Under the pieces are notes generated by a model. That model had not been told where the DNA came from and did no database searches. It saw only the letters and a program-made list of their open reading frames with translations. Of a stretch of 64,000 nucleotides of DNA, positions 33,441-43,069 are shown piece after piece. A program made the position numbers and the translations under genes. How positions within the stretch are numbered: the stretch's first letter is position 1; each line of letters begins with the position of its first letter. This DNA comes from CAMUQR01 sp963539845. Lineage in GTDB: Bacteria; Patescibacteriota; Saccharimonadia; Saccharimonadales; Saccharimonadaceae. The stretch spans positions 1 through 64,000 of the forward strand of contig CAUTML010000002.1 of NCBI GenBank assembly GCA_963539845.1. The letters are read 5' to 3'.

Positions 33441-33968
33441 CTAGTTATCAACACAGTGCCAACCAGCATTTTCCAGCTTGATGCGGAAAGCCACCACGCG
33501 TTGACCTTGGTTACCGACGATGTCAGCACCACCCTCTGCACAGCGTGCTCCAGGGGTGTAATAAATAATATTTTGTGATTCTTCAAAAGTAGCAGACAAA
33601 GCCCCAGTTGCAACTTCAGCTTTTCTTAAGAAATAAGAAGTTTCACTGTTACCATCACCGGTACTAGCTGGACCTGATGGGTCGATAAATGAACCTCGAG
33701 CGTTAGAAGTATTGCCACCTAGCAAATAATCATTAACCATTTCTTGCCATTTGCCATCTTCAGGGATTTTACCTCGGTGGGCAGCCTTATAATCGTTGAG
33801 CGCCGCTACCAATCGACTCAAGTCGTTTTTGCGAGCAGTGTCGCGCTGGCTACGTTGCAAAGCTGGCAAGGCCAAAAAGACCATCAAGAAAATCAAACCA
33901 GCAATCGCTAGCACCAAGACCACCTCAATGATGGTAAAGCCCTTTTTGTTAGTTGTCTGTGAGTTCAT
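33441..33968 (-). CDS. pilA: Type IV pilin
   Basis: The 175-residue protein has a textbook class III leader NKKGFTIIEVVLVLAIAGL, with cleavage between Gly and Phe and Glu5 in the mature chain. A long alpha helix follows (LQRSQRDTARKNDLSRLVAALNDY, in parts). The globular domain ends with two Cys (ARCAEGG, WHCVDN), likely a D-region disulphide. It has its own promoter, a strong AAAGGAG site and its own terminator, fitting a highly expressed major pilin. Confidence 0.92.
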   Translation of the reverse strand: MNSQTTNKKGFTIIEVVLVLAIAGLIFLMVFLALPALQRSQRDTARKNDLSRLVAALNDYKAAHRGKIPEDGKWQEMVNDYLLGGNTSNARGSFIDPSGPASTGDGNSETSYFLRKAEVATGALSATFEESQNIIYYTPGARCAEGGADIVGNQGQRVVAFRIKLENAGWHCVDN

Positions 33969-33998
33969 TATTTCTCCTTTTATTTATTATCTATTTTT

Positions 33999-34027
33999 AT
34001 GATACTACTTATGGTTAAAATTGTCTA
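33999..34027 (-). promoter_or_regulatory. Probable promoter of the pilin gene
   Basis: TAGACA (34027-34022) and TATCAT (34004-33999) on the minus strand are 17 bases apart, with a leader of about 25 bases before the ribosome site. Confidence 0.5.
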
Positions 34028-34032
34028 GTCTT

Positions 34033-35241
34033 TTAAACCTTAATATCGTTAACCAGACTATAAATCGGCAACAAAATCGCCGCCACCATCGTTCCGGCCA
34101 TCAAAGCTAGCACCACCATTAACACCGGCTCAATTGCTGTTGACAAGGCTTTAATTTGTTCATCAAGCTCTTCTTCATAGACTTGAGCGGCTTTAGCCAT
34201 CATTTCCGAAATCTTACCGGACTGTTCACCAATACTAATCATTTGAGGCACTAGTGGCAAAATATACTCTTGGTCTTTAATCGCAACCGACAAAGCCTTA
34301 CCGCCCTGGACTTTTTCAGCTGCCGAAGCGATGCTTTCTGCCACCAACGAATTATTAACCGCCTCGCCAGCGATATCCAAACTATCCAGCATCGCCACAC
34401 CAGTCTCCAAGAGCAATTCAGCCGTTCGCAAAAATCGCGCCATATATAGTTTGCGGAACATATGTTTAAATAACGGCACATTCAGTTTAAAATTGTCCAT
34501 CACGCGCGAGCCAGATTCAGTTTGAAAATACCTAACCAGCAAAAATATACCAACGACTAGAACAATCAGCACTAACCACCAAAAATTGATCAAGAAGTTC
34601 GCCACGCCAACCATAATTTGTGTCACAAACGGCAAGGTTTTGTTCATGTCTTTATATAATTTGTCAACTTGTGGCACCACTTGAATCAGCAAAAAGCTCA
34701 TCACCAAAATAATCACACACAGCACGATTGCTGGATAAGTCATCGCCCCACGAATTTTACTCATCATTTGGGCATCTTTTTCCTGCTGGTTAGCAATCCG
34801 TTTGAGAGCCGTGTCTAGCGTACCTGATACTTCACCAGCACTAACTAGCGACAAGTATAATTTGTCAAACACCTTGGGATGTTTAGCAAACGATTCCGAT
34901 AGGGTTTTACCACCTTCAACTGAGGTAACGATATCAGAAACTATGACTTTCAAGGCTTTATTTTCGGTCTGTTCGTACACCGTATGTAACGCTTGAGTCA
35001 GTGGTAATCCAGCACCAATCAGCGTCGATAATTGTCGTGAAAAAACCAACCTATCCTTTAGCGTAATTCGATTTAGGAATTTTTCAATAAAACTATCTTG
35101 ATCCGCCTCACTAATATGAATCGGTACCAAATCTTGTTCTAACAGCAATTTACCAGCAGCGATTTCGTTTTCTGCTTTAACGGTAGATTTAACAATTTTG
35201 CTAGTTTTGTTATCACGAGCTTGGTAATTAAAGGTTCGCAT
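34033..35241 (-). CDS. pilC: Type IV pilus inner-membrane platform protein
   Basis: The 402-residue protein has two GspF domains, each with the pattern FSRQLSTLIGAGLPLTQAL and FLRTAELLLETGVAMLDSL, and three membrane segments. PilC couples the motor ATPases to pilin polymerisation. It lies directly after pilT in the same direction. The N-terminal part (FNYQARDNKTSKIVKSTV) is the usual cytoplasmic start. Confidence 0.95.
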   Translation of the reverse strand: MRTFNYQARDNKTSKIVKSTVKAENEIAAGKLLLEQDLVPIHISEADQDSFIEKFLNRITLKDRLVFSRQLSTLIGAGLPLTQALHTVYEQTENKALKVIVSDIVTSVEGGKTLSESFAKHPKVFDKLYLSLVSAGEVSGTLDTALKRIANQQEKDAQMMSKIRGAMTYPAIVLCVIILVMSFLLIQVVPQVDKLYKDMNKTLPFVTQIMVGVANFLINFWWLVLIVLVVGIFLLVRYFQTESGSRVMDNFKLNVPLFKHMFRKLYMARFLRTAELLLETGVAMLDSLDIAGEAVNNSLVAESIASAAEKVQGGKALSVAIKDQEYILPLVPQMISIGEQSGKISEMMAKAAQVYEEELDEQIKALSTAIEPVLMVVLALMAGTMVAAILLPIYSLVNDIKV

Positions 35242-35250
35242 CGTTTACTC

Positions 35251-36318
35251 CTATCCCCTTACTAATCGATTAAATTCAGTCATATCAACTGCGTAATTGC
35301 GAGCTTCATCATAAGTTATAACGCCAGTTTGCACCAATTTAACCAGAGTGCGATCCATCGTCTGCATACCCTGGTCAGCTCCAGTTTGAATCACCGCATC
35401 GAGCTGATGGGCTTTACCTTCACGGATAATGTTACGCACTGCCGGATTGGCAACTAGTACTTCCGTCGCAACTACACGCCCACCACCGATCGCCGGAACT
35501 AGCCGTTGACAACAAATCCCCTGCAAAATATTAGCTAATTGCGAACGAATTTGCGGTTGCTGGTGCGGTGGAAAAACGTCAATCATACGATCAACCGATT
35601 GAGCTGCCGAGTTAGTGTGCAGTGTCGCGAACACCAAGTGACCGGTTTCAGCAATGGTAATCGCCGCCGCAATTGTCTCTAGATCGCGCATCTCACCAAT
35701 TAGCACCACATCGGGGTCTTGACGCAACGCCGATCGCAAGGCTGCGGAGAAAGAATAAGTATCGTAATGAACTTCGCGTTGCACAATTACCGAACGCTTT
35801 GATTGATGAGTAAACTCAATTGGATCCTCAATGGTAACGATATGGTGTGATTTTTCGGAGTTGATTTTGTCAATTAGGGCCGCCAAGGTGGTCGATTTGC
35901 CAGAACCAGTCGGGCCAGTCACCAACACCAATCCTCGCGGAAAATCAGCAAACGAAGAAATGACTTTTGGCAAACCAAGCTCATCGACAGTTTGAACAAC
36001 ATTGGGGATCGAACGCAAAGCTATTGCTAAATTGCCTCGCTCGTGGAAGGCATTAGCCCGGAATCGAGCTAAATTACCAAAAGCAAACGAGAAATCAAAT
36101 TCCTTATCTTTTAATAAAATCTGTTGTTGCTCCTCATCCAAAATGCTCATCACCAACGCTTCGGTCATTTTTTCATCAAGCACTGGAGCTTGAGCAATCG
36201 GTGCCAAGGAACCATCAACACGCAACATCGGCTTGAGACCAACTTGCAAATGCAAGTCAGACGCCTTACGGCGCACCACTTCTTCTAGTAATAATTCGAT
36301 TTTTAACCCATTCTCCAT
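35251..36318 (-). CDS. pilT: Pilus retraction ATPase
   Basis: PilT pulls pili back by depolymerisation and drives twitching and DNA uptake. The 355-residue protein has Walker A GPTGSGKSTTLAALID, the Asp box (HIVTIEDPIEFTH), Walker B VVLIGEMRDLETI and the His box ATLHTNSAAQSVDRMID. The retraction-specific AIRNIIREGK-like motif appears as AVRNIIREGKAHQLDA. Its presence means the pili are retractable. An AAGGAG site precedes the start, 17 bases after pilB. Confidence 0.96.
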   Translation of the reverse strand: MENGLKIELLLEEVVRRKASDLHLQVGLKPMLRVDGSLAPIAQAPVLDEKMTEALVMSILDEEQQQILLKDKEFDFSFAFGNLARFRANAFHERGNLAIALRSIPNVVQTVDELGLPKVISSFADFPRGLVLVTGPTGSGKSTTLAALIDKINSEKSHHIVTIEDPIEFTHQSKRSVIVQREVHYDTYSFSAALRSALRQDPDVVLIGEMRDLETIAAAITIAETGHLVFATLHTNSAAQSVDRMIDVFPPHQQPQIRSQLANILQGICCQRLVPAIGGGRVVATEVLVANPAVRNIIREGKAHQLDAVIQTGADQGMQTMDRTLVKLVQTGVITYDEARNYAVDMTEFNRLVRG

Positions 36319-36335
36319 ATTATTCTCCTTATTTA

Positions 36336-38111
36336 TTAAGCCATATCAGAGGCCACGCGGTTGACTTCCTCGAGCGAAGTGATACCGTTTAGAGCTTTAA
36401 GATAACCGTCCTGTTTCATAGTAACCATGCCCTGCTCAACCGCTAGTTTGTTAATTTCGGTGCTGGTAGCTCGTTTAACGATCAAATTTTCCATCTCGTC
36501 AGTAATATCCATCACTTCATAAATACCAGCTCGTCCCTTATAACCACCCGGTGCGGTTTTAGTCGATGCCGCCTTAGTCAAAGTATAAGATTGCTGACCA
36601 GCCAATGGTAAATTAGCATAACCCAAATCTTCCGAAATTTCCCGAACTTCTTCTTTGGTTTTTGGTAAAATCGAGTCAAGCGCATTACGAATCGAATCGG
36701 TTTCAGCGGCACTCGATTGATAGGTCGACCGTTCTTCCTTAGAAATACGACGAACCAAACGCTGACCAATGACCGTATTAACCGTTGAAGCGATCAGATA
36801 TGGTTCAATTCCCATGTCTAGCAATCGAGGTAGCACACCAGCAGCTGAGTTGGTGTGTAAAGTTGAAAACACCAAGTGACCGGTTAGCGCTGCTTGCACC
36901 GCCAAACGAGCCGTTTCCGAGTCACGAATCTCACCAACCATCACCACATCCGGGTCCTGACGCAAAATTGAGCGCAAACCACTAGCAAAAGTCAAACCAA
37001 CTTCCGAGTTAACCTGAATCTGATTAATGCCACCCATTTTATACTCAACTGGATCCTCGAGAGTAACAATGTTGATGGTTTCATCTTTAATTTCTTGAAT
37101 TAAAGCATACAAGCTAGTCGATTTACCAGAACCGGTTGGACCAGAGGTCAACACCATACCATTTGGTTGGGCAATACCTTTACGAATCGCCCGAAGCGAC
37201 CGACCAGCATAACCCATATCTTCTAGTTTCAGCGTTGTACCAGTTTTGTCTAGCAAACGAATCACCACTTGCTCACCCCAAACCACTGGGCTAATCGCAA
37301 TACGCAAGTCAACTTCTTTATCCATCACTTTGACTGCAAACTGACCGTCTTGTGGAATACGATGCTCGTCGATTTTTAAATCTGACAAAATTTTAATACG
37401 CGACACCAGCGCCGGTTCAATCGTCTTCGGTAATTGCATAATTTCTCGCAACATACCGTCCACTCGACAGCGAATTTTTAACGATTCTTCCAATGGTTCA
37501 ATGTGAATATCGCTGGCTTTAGTTTTAACAGCATATTCCAAAATCGTATTTAAAGCTTTTGAAATCGGTGAGTCCTGAACAATAACCTTCAGATTATCCG
37601 ATTCTTCGTTAGCGATTTTACTCTCGGCTTCGGACACCGCGGCTGCTTTATTAACCGATGAAAAATCAGTACCGTATTGTTCCAAAACATGCCGAATTCC
37701 CTGCTCACTAGCCATATAGACCTTGAGTGGTTTTTTAACCAGACTAGTCAAATAATCAATCGCTTGAATATTATTAGCGTCGAGCATCGCTACCGACAAT
37801 CGCCCACCAGATGATAGTTGCAACGGAACAGCCATACTACGCTCGGCGGCGCTAGTCGGTATCAGTTTCAAGACTTCTTGATCAACGATGAAATCGTTAA
37901 TGTTGACATATGGCACCCCCAATAGCATGGCTTCTATTTGGACAATTGCCTCAATGTCCACCAGATTGTTTTTCAACAAAAAATCAATAATCGGTTCGTT
38001 AGCCGCTTCAGCTGCCTCTACCGTCGCCTTTAATTTAGCACCATCAACTAACCCTTCAGTGCTGAGGATTTGAATAATTTGTGTTTGATGTTCAGTGGTG
38101 AGTAGTGGCAT
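36336..38111 (-). CDS. pilB: Pilus extension ATPase
   Basis: PilB/GspE drives pilus polymerisation. The 591-residue protein has the N-terminal MshEN-like domain (LLGVPYVNINDF), Walker A GPTGSGKSTSLYALI, Walker B VVMVGEIRDSETARLA and the His box STLHTNSAAGVLPRLLD. The tetracysteine zinc loop present in most PilB proteins after GQRLVRRI is missing and is replaced by a Ser, Lys and Glu-rich stretch of about 60 residues. The stop overlaps the next gene's start by one base. Confidence 0.95.
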   Translation of the reverse strand: MPLLTTEHQTQIIQILSTEGLVDGAKLKATVEAAEAANEPIIDFLLKNNLVDIEAIVQIEAMLLGVPYVNINDFIVDQEVLKLIPTSAAERSMAVPLQLSSGGRLSVAMLDANNIQAIDYLTSLVKKPLKVYMASEQGIRHVLEQYGTDFSSVNKAAAVSEAESKIANEESDNLKVIVQDSPISKALNTILEYAVKTKASDIHIEPLEESLKIRCRVDGMLREIMQLPKTIEPALVSRIKILSDLKIDEHRIPQDGQFAVKVMDKEVDLRIAISPVVWGEQVVIRLLDKTGTTLKLEDMGYAGRSLRAIRKGIAQPNGMVLTSGPTGSGKSTSLYALIQEIKDETINIVTLEDPVEYKMGGINQIQVNSEVGLTFASGLRSILRQDPDVVMVGEIRDSETARLAVQAALTGHLVFSTLHTNSAAGVLPRLLDMGIEPYLIASTVNTVIGQRLVRRISKEERSTYQSSAAETDSIRNALDSILPKTKEEVREISEDLGYANLPLAGQQSYTLTKAASTKTAPGGYKGRAGIYEVMDITDEMENLIVKRATSTEINKLAVEQGMVTMKQDGYLKALNGITSLEEVNRVASDMA

Positions 38112-38440
38112 TATTTTTTAATCTCAGTTCCTTGATTGGATTTTGAATTAGGTTTGTCAGTTTTATTGGTTTTGTCGGATTTATCAGTTTTATTAGGCTT
38201 GTCAATCTGCTCTTCTTCGTTTTTTTCTAGCCCAATAAACACCTGAACAGCCGGGTTGATCGAATCTTTATGAAAAATCTTCTCGTCGGGCGTTTTTAAA
38301 GTAGATTTAACCACTTCAATCACTTTAACTTTGGCCTCGTTTGGTTGTTTTTTAATAAACAAACTGCTAATTAAAAAATAAGAACCAGCTACACAAACGA
38401 TCACTATCGTTACAATTAATGCAATATCATTTTTTTTCAT
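38111..38440 (-). CDS. Small membrane-anchored protein of the pilus operon
   Basis: The 109-residue protein has one N-terminal membrane helix (about 7-29). A short domain follows (VKVIEVVKSTLKTPDEKIF), then a low-complexity tail of repeated Lys, Thr, Asp and Asn units. It overlaps the pilO-like gene by 14 bases and pilB by 1. By position it could stand in for PilP, but the sequence does not show that. The tail looks disordered and surface exposed. Confidence 0.65.
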   Translation of the reverse strand: MKKNDIALIVTIVIVCVAGSYFLISSLFIKKQPNEAKVKVIEVVKSTLKTPDEKIFHKDSINPAVQVFIGLEKNEEEQIDKPNKTDKSDKTNKTDKPNSKSNQGTEIKK

Positions 38441-39230
38441 TTTTAGAGCCCTTCACTCCTGTTTTCTTTTTAACAGCTTTCTTATTGTCACCTTCTTTGA
38501 TTGTTTTCTCTTTCATCTCAGCTTTAATGCCATAACTGTAAAAAGAGCGAGCTGTAATCGTCAACCAGTGCTTATGTTCTTCTGCAGGTATAGCATTTCC
38601 CTTGTTATCAACCGTTTTGTTACTTGACTCGAATTTGATTTTATCAACAAAAATTGGACGAATAGAGTTCTCGATATTTTTTAAGACTTGGTTAAGTCCC
38701 ATGGCCGTACCGGTAATTTTAACGCGAAAATAAATTGGTGGTTCTTTAATATCGTCGTATTCTTCGTTGTAAGAAGCACCGCCCTGACCAACAAATTCGC
38801 TGCCTGTCTCATCCTCAGTCTTCGTCAAAGACATCTGGTCAATCACAATATTCGGCACATTGAGAATACTACGTCGCAAGCTCTCACCCAACGCTGGTGT
38901 GTTAGCACGATCCGGAAGAGCGTCCAAAATCACCTGAAGCGGGGTTTGGCTAGGATAAGCTTTTTTATCGGCCAATAGTTTATTGGTTTCTAAAACTCGA
39001 ACTTGCTTGTCCAACTCAACAATAGTTTTGTTATTTTTAGCGAGATTCGAAATGGTTTCGTTCTGAGCAGAAATCACTCGCTGGTTAAAGAACACCCGCT
39101 TGACCAAAAACCAGTTCAGCACCATGGCCGCCCCGACAAACACCGAAGCTACAGCCACCACGATTAGCATGGTTTGATGGGCTTTTTTTAGCATTTGTCG
39201 TTTACGAATTGCAAAATCTTTTTTAGCCAT
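38427..39230 (-). CDS. pilO: PilO-like alignment protein
   Basis: The 267-residue protein has a basic N-terminus, one membrane helix at about 21-42, a coiled coil (about 55-90) and a ferredoxin-like external domain that contains FRVKITGTAMGLNQVLKNIEN, the pattern of PilO. The C-terminal 35 residues are Lys-rich, so low complexity. It follows the pilN gene, overlapping it by one base. With PilM and PilN it should link the cytoplasmic ring to the envelope. Confidence 0.8.
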   Translation of the reverse strand: MAKKDFAIRKRQMLKKAHQTMLIVVAVASVFVGAAMVLNWFLVKRVFFNQRVISAQNETISNLAKNNKTIVELDKQVRVLETNKLLADKKAYPSQTPLQVILDALPDRANTPALGESLRRSILNVPNIVIDQMSLTKTEDETGSEFVGQGGASYNEEYDDIKEPPIYFRVKITGTAMGLNQVLKNIENSIRPIFVDKIKFESSNKTVDNKGNAIPAEEHKHWLTITARSFYSYGIKAEMKEKTIKEGDNKKAVKKKTGVKGSKNEKK

Positions 39231-40078
39231 TATTTATCCTCCCGTTTTTGCTCATCTTGTTGCTCTTTGTCTTTTTTGATGCTACCAAATAGTTCTTGCG
39301 GAATCGATAAGTATGAGTCAGTTACGTCGCGATAGCTCGAACCTTTGATAATTGCCATTTTTTGATTAGCAGTAAAAAAGGTCTTTTGCATTGGCAAACC
39401 GATTTTAAAGGTCAGCACGCGTTTTCCTTCGGAGTTATCGCCCAAAGTAGGATCCGCTAGTAATGATGCCTCTTGACGAAGCAAACTTTCCTTGCCAGCC
39501 TCTTCCAACGCCTTCTTCCAGGCCGCCTCGATGTCTTTTTCGTTGGCGTTGTTATTGATTTCACTAATCTTAGAGATGTCAGCATAAGAAATCTCGGCGT
39601 TGTTAAGAGTCTTAATAAACCGTTCGAGTTCAACATAGCCAGTTTCCGAATAACCCTCGATAATCATATTTTTCTTATGAGGTAAAACGTCGATTTGTGA
39701 CACTTTAATGTCCAATTTGTATTTAGGAATTATTTGCGTCAAAATAATAAACATCCGAGAAGTAATTGGCTTTTTGGTGTGCATCTCGTCTAAATTATTC
39801 AGTTGTTTTTGAATGGTCAAAATACTGGACGAACCTGGATATTTAGCAAATTTATCAAAATCACTTTTAATTTGATTTTTTTGACTATTGATAATCAATC
39901 CCTGAGCCGCAAAAGCCACCATCGCCAGAATAATCACCAAAGAAGCGATCACGGCTGAGACAATAATCGACCAAGTTACCACTCGATCACGAGTTTGGCG
40001 AGCCAGCAGAACTTCCTGTTTAATATCAGGAATTAGGTTGACCTCGATCATTTTTAACTGTTTTTTTGATTTTTTCAT
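39230..40078 (-). CDS. pilN: PilN-like assembly protein
   Basis: The 282-residue protein has the family's N-terminal EVNLIPDIKQE motif, which binds PilM, then one membrane helix (about 35-62), a coiled coil, and a domain with IEGYSETGYVELERFIKTLNNAE. Its start overlaps the pilM stop by 4 bases. The C-terminal end is highly charged (KKDKEQQDEQKREDK). Confidence 0.88.
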   Translation of the reverse strand: MKKSKKQLKMIEVNLIPDIKQEVLLARQTRDRVVTWSIIVSAVIASLVIILAMVAFAAQGLIINSQKNQIKSDFDKFAKYPGSSSILTIQKQLNNLDEMHTKKPITSRMFIILTQIIPKYKLDIKVSQIDVLPHKKNMIIEGYSETGYVELERFIKTLNNAEISYADISKISEINNNANEKDIEAAWKKALEEAGKESLLRQEASLLADPTLGDNSEGKRVLTFKIGLPMQKTFFTANQKMAIIKGSSYRDVTDSYLSIPQELFGSIKKDKEQQDEQKREDK

Positions 40079-41136
40079 AAATTATTACCTCGTTGTGCTA
40101 AACCAACCGCTACCGCAAATTCCGCGCCGATCGACATCAGCGAAGTTTGTTGGTCAGGTGTCAAAACCACATCATTCCACGGCGAACCAATTACCGTTTT
40201 GACGTTGGTATAGTTAGCGATATATTGATTCATCATCGGTGTCATAGCCGCGTATCCAGAGACGATAATTTGATTCACCGGGATTTGTGGGTAGCGAGTC
40301 TGGAAGAATTTAAGTGATTTATTAAGTTCCCCAGTAAAATTCTCCAAAACCGACTGAATAGCGTTAAATACCTTACCTTCTAACTTGTCCGTGGCCAAAC
40401 CGAACTTCAGAATAAATTGTCGAGCCTGATCTTCTTTAATGTCTAGCCCTCGCACTGCCGATTGAATAATTGTATTAAAACCGATTGGAATCGAGCGAAC
40501 TAAACGTGGCGCTCCCTGATAAACGATCGTCAACTCAGTCGTGGTTTCACCGAGATCAACAATCATATTAACCGCCCCCTCAAGCTCCATATTTAGCGAC
40601 CGAGAAATGGCAATTTGATCTGGCTCCATAGCAATCACATTCAAGCCCAGATCCTCCAAAAATTCCAGCTGACGTTCGCTATATTCAATCGAAGTACTCG
40701 ATAGAATCACTTCTTTTTTGGACGGATCGCGAGGCGATTGACCCAGCACCGCCCAGTCAAACTTGGCGTCTTCGACCGCCATCGGAATATATTGATCAAC
40801 TTGATATTTGATAGTTTTGGTAAGTTCAATATCGGTCTGATCTGGCATATCGATAATCGTGGTAAAAGCCTTGCTTGATGGCAAACTCAGCACTACGTTT
40901 TTAGTTTTAATGCTAGATTGACCGATAGCATTAAGAATTGCTTCGCCGAGCTTCTTATTTCCTAGATCTGAATCATCCGCACTGACCTTAGGATCAATCG
41001 GTAAATAGGCATAATTTTTTAAGATAAAAGAACCAGCCCCGTCTTTATTATCACGAGGTGCTAATTGAACTATACGGATTGACCTAGTGCCTATATCTAG
41101 ACCAAAAAAGTCGCCCACTCTGCTAAACATACTCAT
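40075..41136 (-). CDS. pilM: PilM actin-like pilus protein
   Basis: PilM is a cytoplasmic actin-fold ATP-binding protein that docks PilN to the motor. The first phosphate motif is FFGLDIGTRSIRIVQLA, the second is MIVDLGETTTELTIVYQG, and the adenosine motif is IIVSGYAAMTP. I chose the ATG at 41136 because TATAAT ends 6 bases before it; longer in-frame starts would lie within or before the promoter. This gives 353 residues and makes pilM the first gene of the pilus operon pilM-N-O-x-B-T-C. Confidence 0.93.
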   Translation of the reverse strand: MSMFSRVGDFFGLDIGTRSIRIVQLAPRDNKDGAGSFILKNYAYLPIDPKVSADDSDLGNKKLGEAILNAIGQSSIKTKNVVLSLPSSKAFTTIIDMPDQTDIELTKTIKYQVDQYIPMAVEDAKFDWAVLGQSPRDPSKKEVILSSTSIEYSERQLEFLEDLGLNVIAMEPDQIAISRSLNMELEGAVNMIVDLGETTTELTIVYQGAPRLVRSIPIGFNTIIQSAVRGLDIKEDQARQFILKFGLATDKLEGKVFNAIQSVLENFTGELNKSLKFFQTRYPQIPVNQIIVSGYAAMTPMMNQYIANYTNVKTVIGSPWNDVVLTPDQQTSLMSIGAEFAVAVGLAQRGNNL

Positions 41137-41282
41137 AATTTTATTATACATAAGCACTACCGTTTTAGCAACTATTTTATAACTAGACTGCCAAATCACC
41201 GAAATCGCCCGCTGATTAGCTGACTCGACTGGGTTTTGTGGCGATTTTATGCTATAATTTGCCTGATTATCAAAGGAGTTTT

Positions 41283-42356
41283 ATGAGTTTATCAATTGGA
41301 ATTGTTGGTTTGCCTAATGTTGGCAAATCCACCCTGTTTAATGTCTTAACTAAAAATGAAATTTTAGCGGCTAACTATCCGTTTGCTACCATCGAGCCCA
41401 ATTCAGGCATTGTGCCAGTGCCCGACCCCCGTCTTAATGTCCTACAAACAATCTATGGCGCCGACAAAATTATTCCCGCGACCGTGGAATTTATTGATAT
41501 CGCTGGCTTGGTCGCTGGCGCTTCTAAAGGCGAAGGTCTCGGCAATCAATTTTTAGCTAATATTCGCAATACCAACGCTATTATTCACCTGGTGCGCGCC
41601 TTCGAAGACGACAATATTATTCACGTCAACAACCAAATCAACCCCGCTGGCGACATTGAAATTATTAACACCGAGCTGATCCTAGCCGACATCGCTTCGA
41701 TTGACAAACAACTAACCAAACTCGCCAAAGAAGCCAAAGCCAACCCTAAACTCCGGACGAAACTTGACCTACTCAACCACATCAAGACTGAGCTTGAATC
41801 CGGCAAAACCATCAATCAATTAGCTATCGACCACGCCGAAATTAAAGACCTTAATTTATTAACCGCTAAGCCGGTGATTTATGTGTTTAATTTAACCGAA
41901 GCTGACCTGGCTAACGACGCCAAAAAAGCCGAATTATCCGCCCTAGTCGTTCCCGCTCAAGCCAATTTCATCGCCATCAAATTAGAAGATGAACTGCGCA
42001 CGCTGCCTGACGACGAAGCCAAAGAATTGCTTGAAAGCTACGGCGTCAGCGAAGGCGGTTTAGCTCAATTAATTCACACCGCTTACGACATTTTGGGCTT
42101 ACAAAGCTACCTGACCGCCGGCCAAAAAGAAGTCCGCGCCTGGACCATCAAAAAAGGTTCGACCGCCCCCCAAGCCGCTGGCGTAATTCACTCTGATTTT
42201 GAACGTGGTTTTATTGCTGCTCAAATTGTTGATTATAACGATTTAATTACATATGGCAGCGAGCAAAAAGCCAAAGAGGCTGGCAAAGTCCGCACTGAAG
42301 GCAAAGATTATGTTATGCAGCCTAATGATGTAGTTGAATTTCGTTTTAATGTTTAA
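41283..42356 (+). CDS. ychF: Redox-regulated ATPase YchF/OLA1
   Basis: YchF is an Obg-related P-loop protein that prefers ATP to GTP and binds ribosomes. The 357-residue protein has G1 GLPNVGKSTLFN, the NYPFATIEPN switch, DIAGLV, and NLTEADL in place of NKXD, which explains the loss of guanine specificity. The C-terminal TGS domain reads VRAWTIKKGSTAPQAAGVIHSDFERGFI (two parts). AAAGGAG precedes the ATG at 41283; the earlier in-frame ATG at 41238 lies in the promoter region (TGCTATAAT). Confidence 0.97.
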   Translation: MSLSIGIVGLPNVGKSTLFNVLTKNEILAANYPFATIEPNSGIVPVPDPRLNVLQTIYGADKIIPATVEFIDIAGLVAGASKGEGLGNQFLANIRNTNAIIHLVRAFEDDNIIHVNNQINPAGDIEIINTELILADIASIDKQLTKLAKEAKANPKLRTKLDLLNHIKTELESGKTINQLAIDHAEIKDLNLLTAKPVIYVFNLTEADLANDAKKAELSALVVPAQANFIAIKLEDELRTLPDDEAKELLESYGVSEGGLAQLIHTAYDILGLQSYLTAGQKEVRAWTIKKGSTAPQAAGVIHSDFERGFIAAQIVDYNDLITYGSEQKAKEAGKVRTEGKDYVMQPNDVVEFRFNV

Positions 42357-42361
42357 TAAAT

Positions 42362-42384
42362 AACCCCACATTGAGTGGGGTTTC
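42362..42384. terminator. Bidirectional terminator between ychF and the YjjX-like gene
   Basis: AACCCCAC pairs with GTGGGGTT around a short loop, with T on the plus strand and a weaker run on the minus strand. Confidence 0.75.
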
Positions 42385-42385
42385 A

Positions 42386-43021
42386 TTAAGTGATCGTATT
42401 ATCAATCTTGCCATAGTTATAAGGCATTAAAAACGGCAAAATATTCAAGGCCAACATATTAGCGTCGATTTCACTGCGGCTAATTTTATAGTCGGATAAA
42501 ATGCCAACTATCTCCGTTTTCCCAGATAATTCAATTAACTCTTTTTCTGGTTTAGAATCAGTCGGAATATTAACAAAATCATAATATTCCACCCATTCAG
42601 TATCACAATCCAAGAGATAGTCGAGCGAACTACGAATTGACTTCTGCCGCTCAGCCTGCTTAAACATGATTGGGCTAATTGGCAAAGATGCCGATTGACC
42701 TTGCAATAAAGTTCTGGCTTCACGGCTGATAATTGCACATTTTGACTGCAAATAAAAGTTGTCTTCTGACTCCTCAAAATAACCACCCTCAACTGAAATA
42801 ATAAAATCCCAATCGATGTTATATTTAGTTAAATTTTTCTGAGCTTCAATTAACCGATTTAATGCACCAAGTGCTGTTTCATCGCCGATTGGATGACTGC
42901 TGACACCAGATTCGACATTTAGACAGATAACATCGGCTGCTACATGTAAAACTCGAAACGCCTTCTTTACCGCCTTGTATTTTGACAAACTCATCGAGGC
43001 TAAAAATACTTTTTTCCTCAT
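42386..43021 (-). CDS. YjjX/DUF84-like inosine/xanthosine triphosphatase
   Basis: The 211-residue protein has the family pattern ASMSLSKYKAVKKAF at the N-terminus, then VESGVSSHPIGDETALGALNRLIEAQ and the substrate-pocket stretch ISVEGGYFEE. These are the conserved positions of the house-cleaning NTPase YjjX, which removes damaged purine triphosphates. The C-terminal third is divergent. A very strong AAAGGAGGGT ribosome site precedes the ATG, and it has its own promoter. It stands alone between two terminators or operons. Confidence 0.75.
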   Translation of the reverse strand: MRKKVFLASMSLSKYKAVKKAFRVLHVAADVICLNVESGVSSHPIGDETALGALNRLIEAQKNLTKYNIDWDFIISVEGGYFEESEDNFYLQSKCAIISREARTLLQGQSASLPISPIMFKQAERQKSIRSSLDYLLDCDTEWVEYYDFVNIPTDSKPEKELIELSGKTEIVGILSDYKISRSEIDANMLALNILPFLMPYNYGKIDNTIT

Positions 43022-43069
43022 CTTCTACCCTCCTTTTTATATTTTTAAAATAACTATAACTACACTTCT

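Noticed and set aside
38111..38230. Repeat of Lys-Thr-Asp codons as a designed tandem repeat
   Set aside because: The units vary in sequence and lie in a low-complexity protein tail; ordinary codon slippage explains it.
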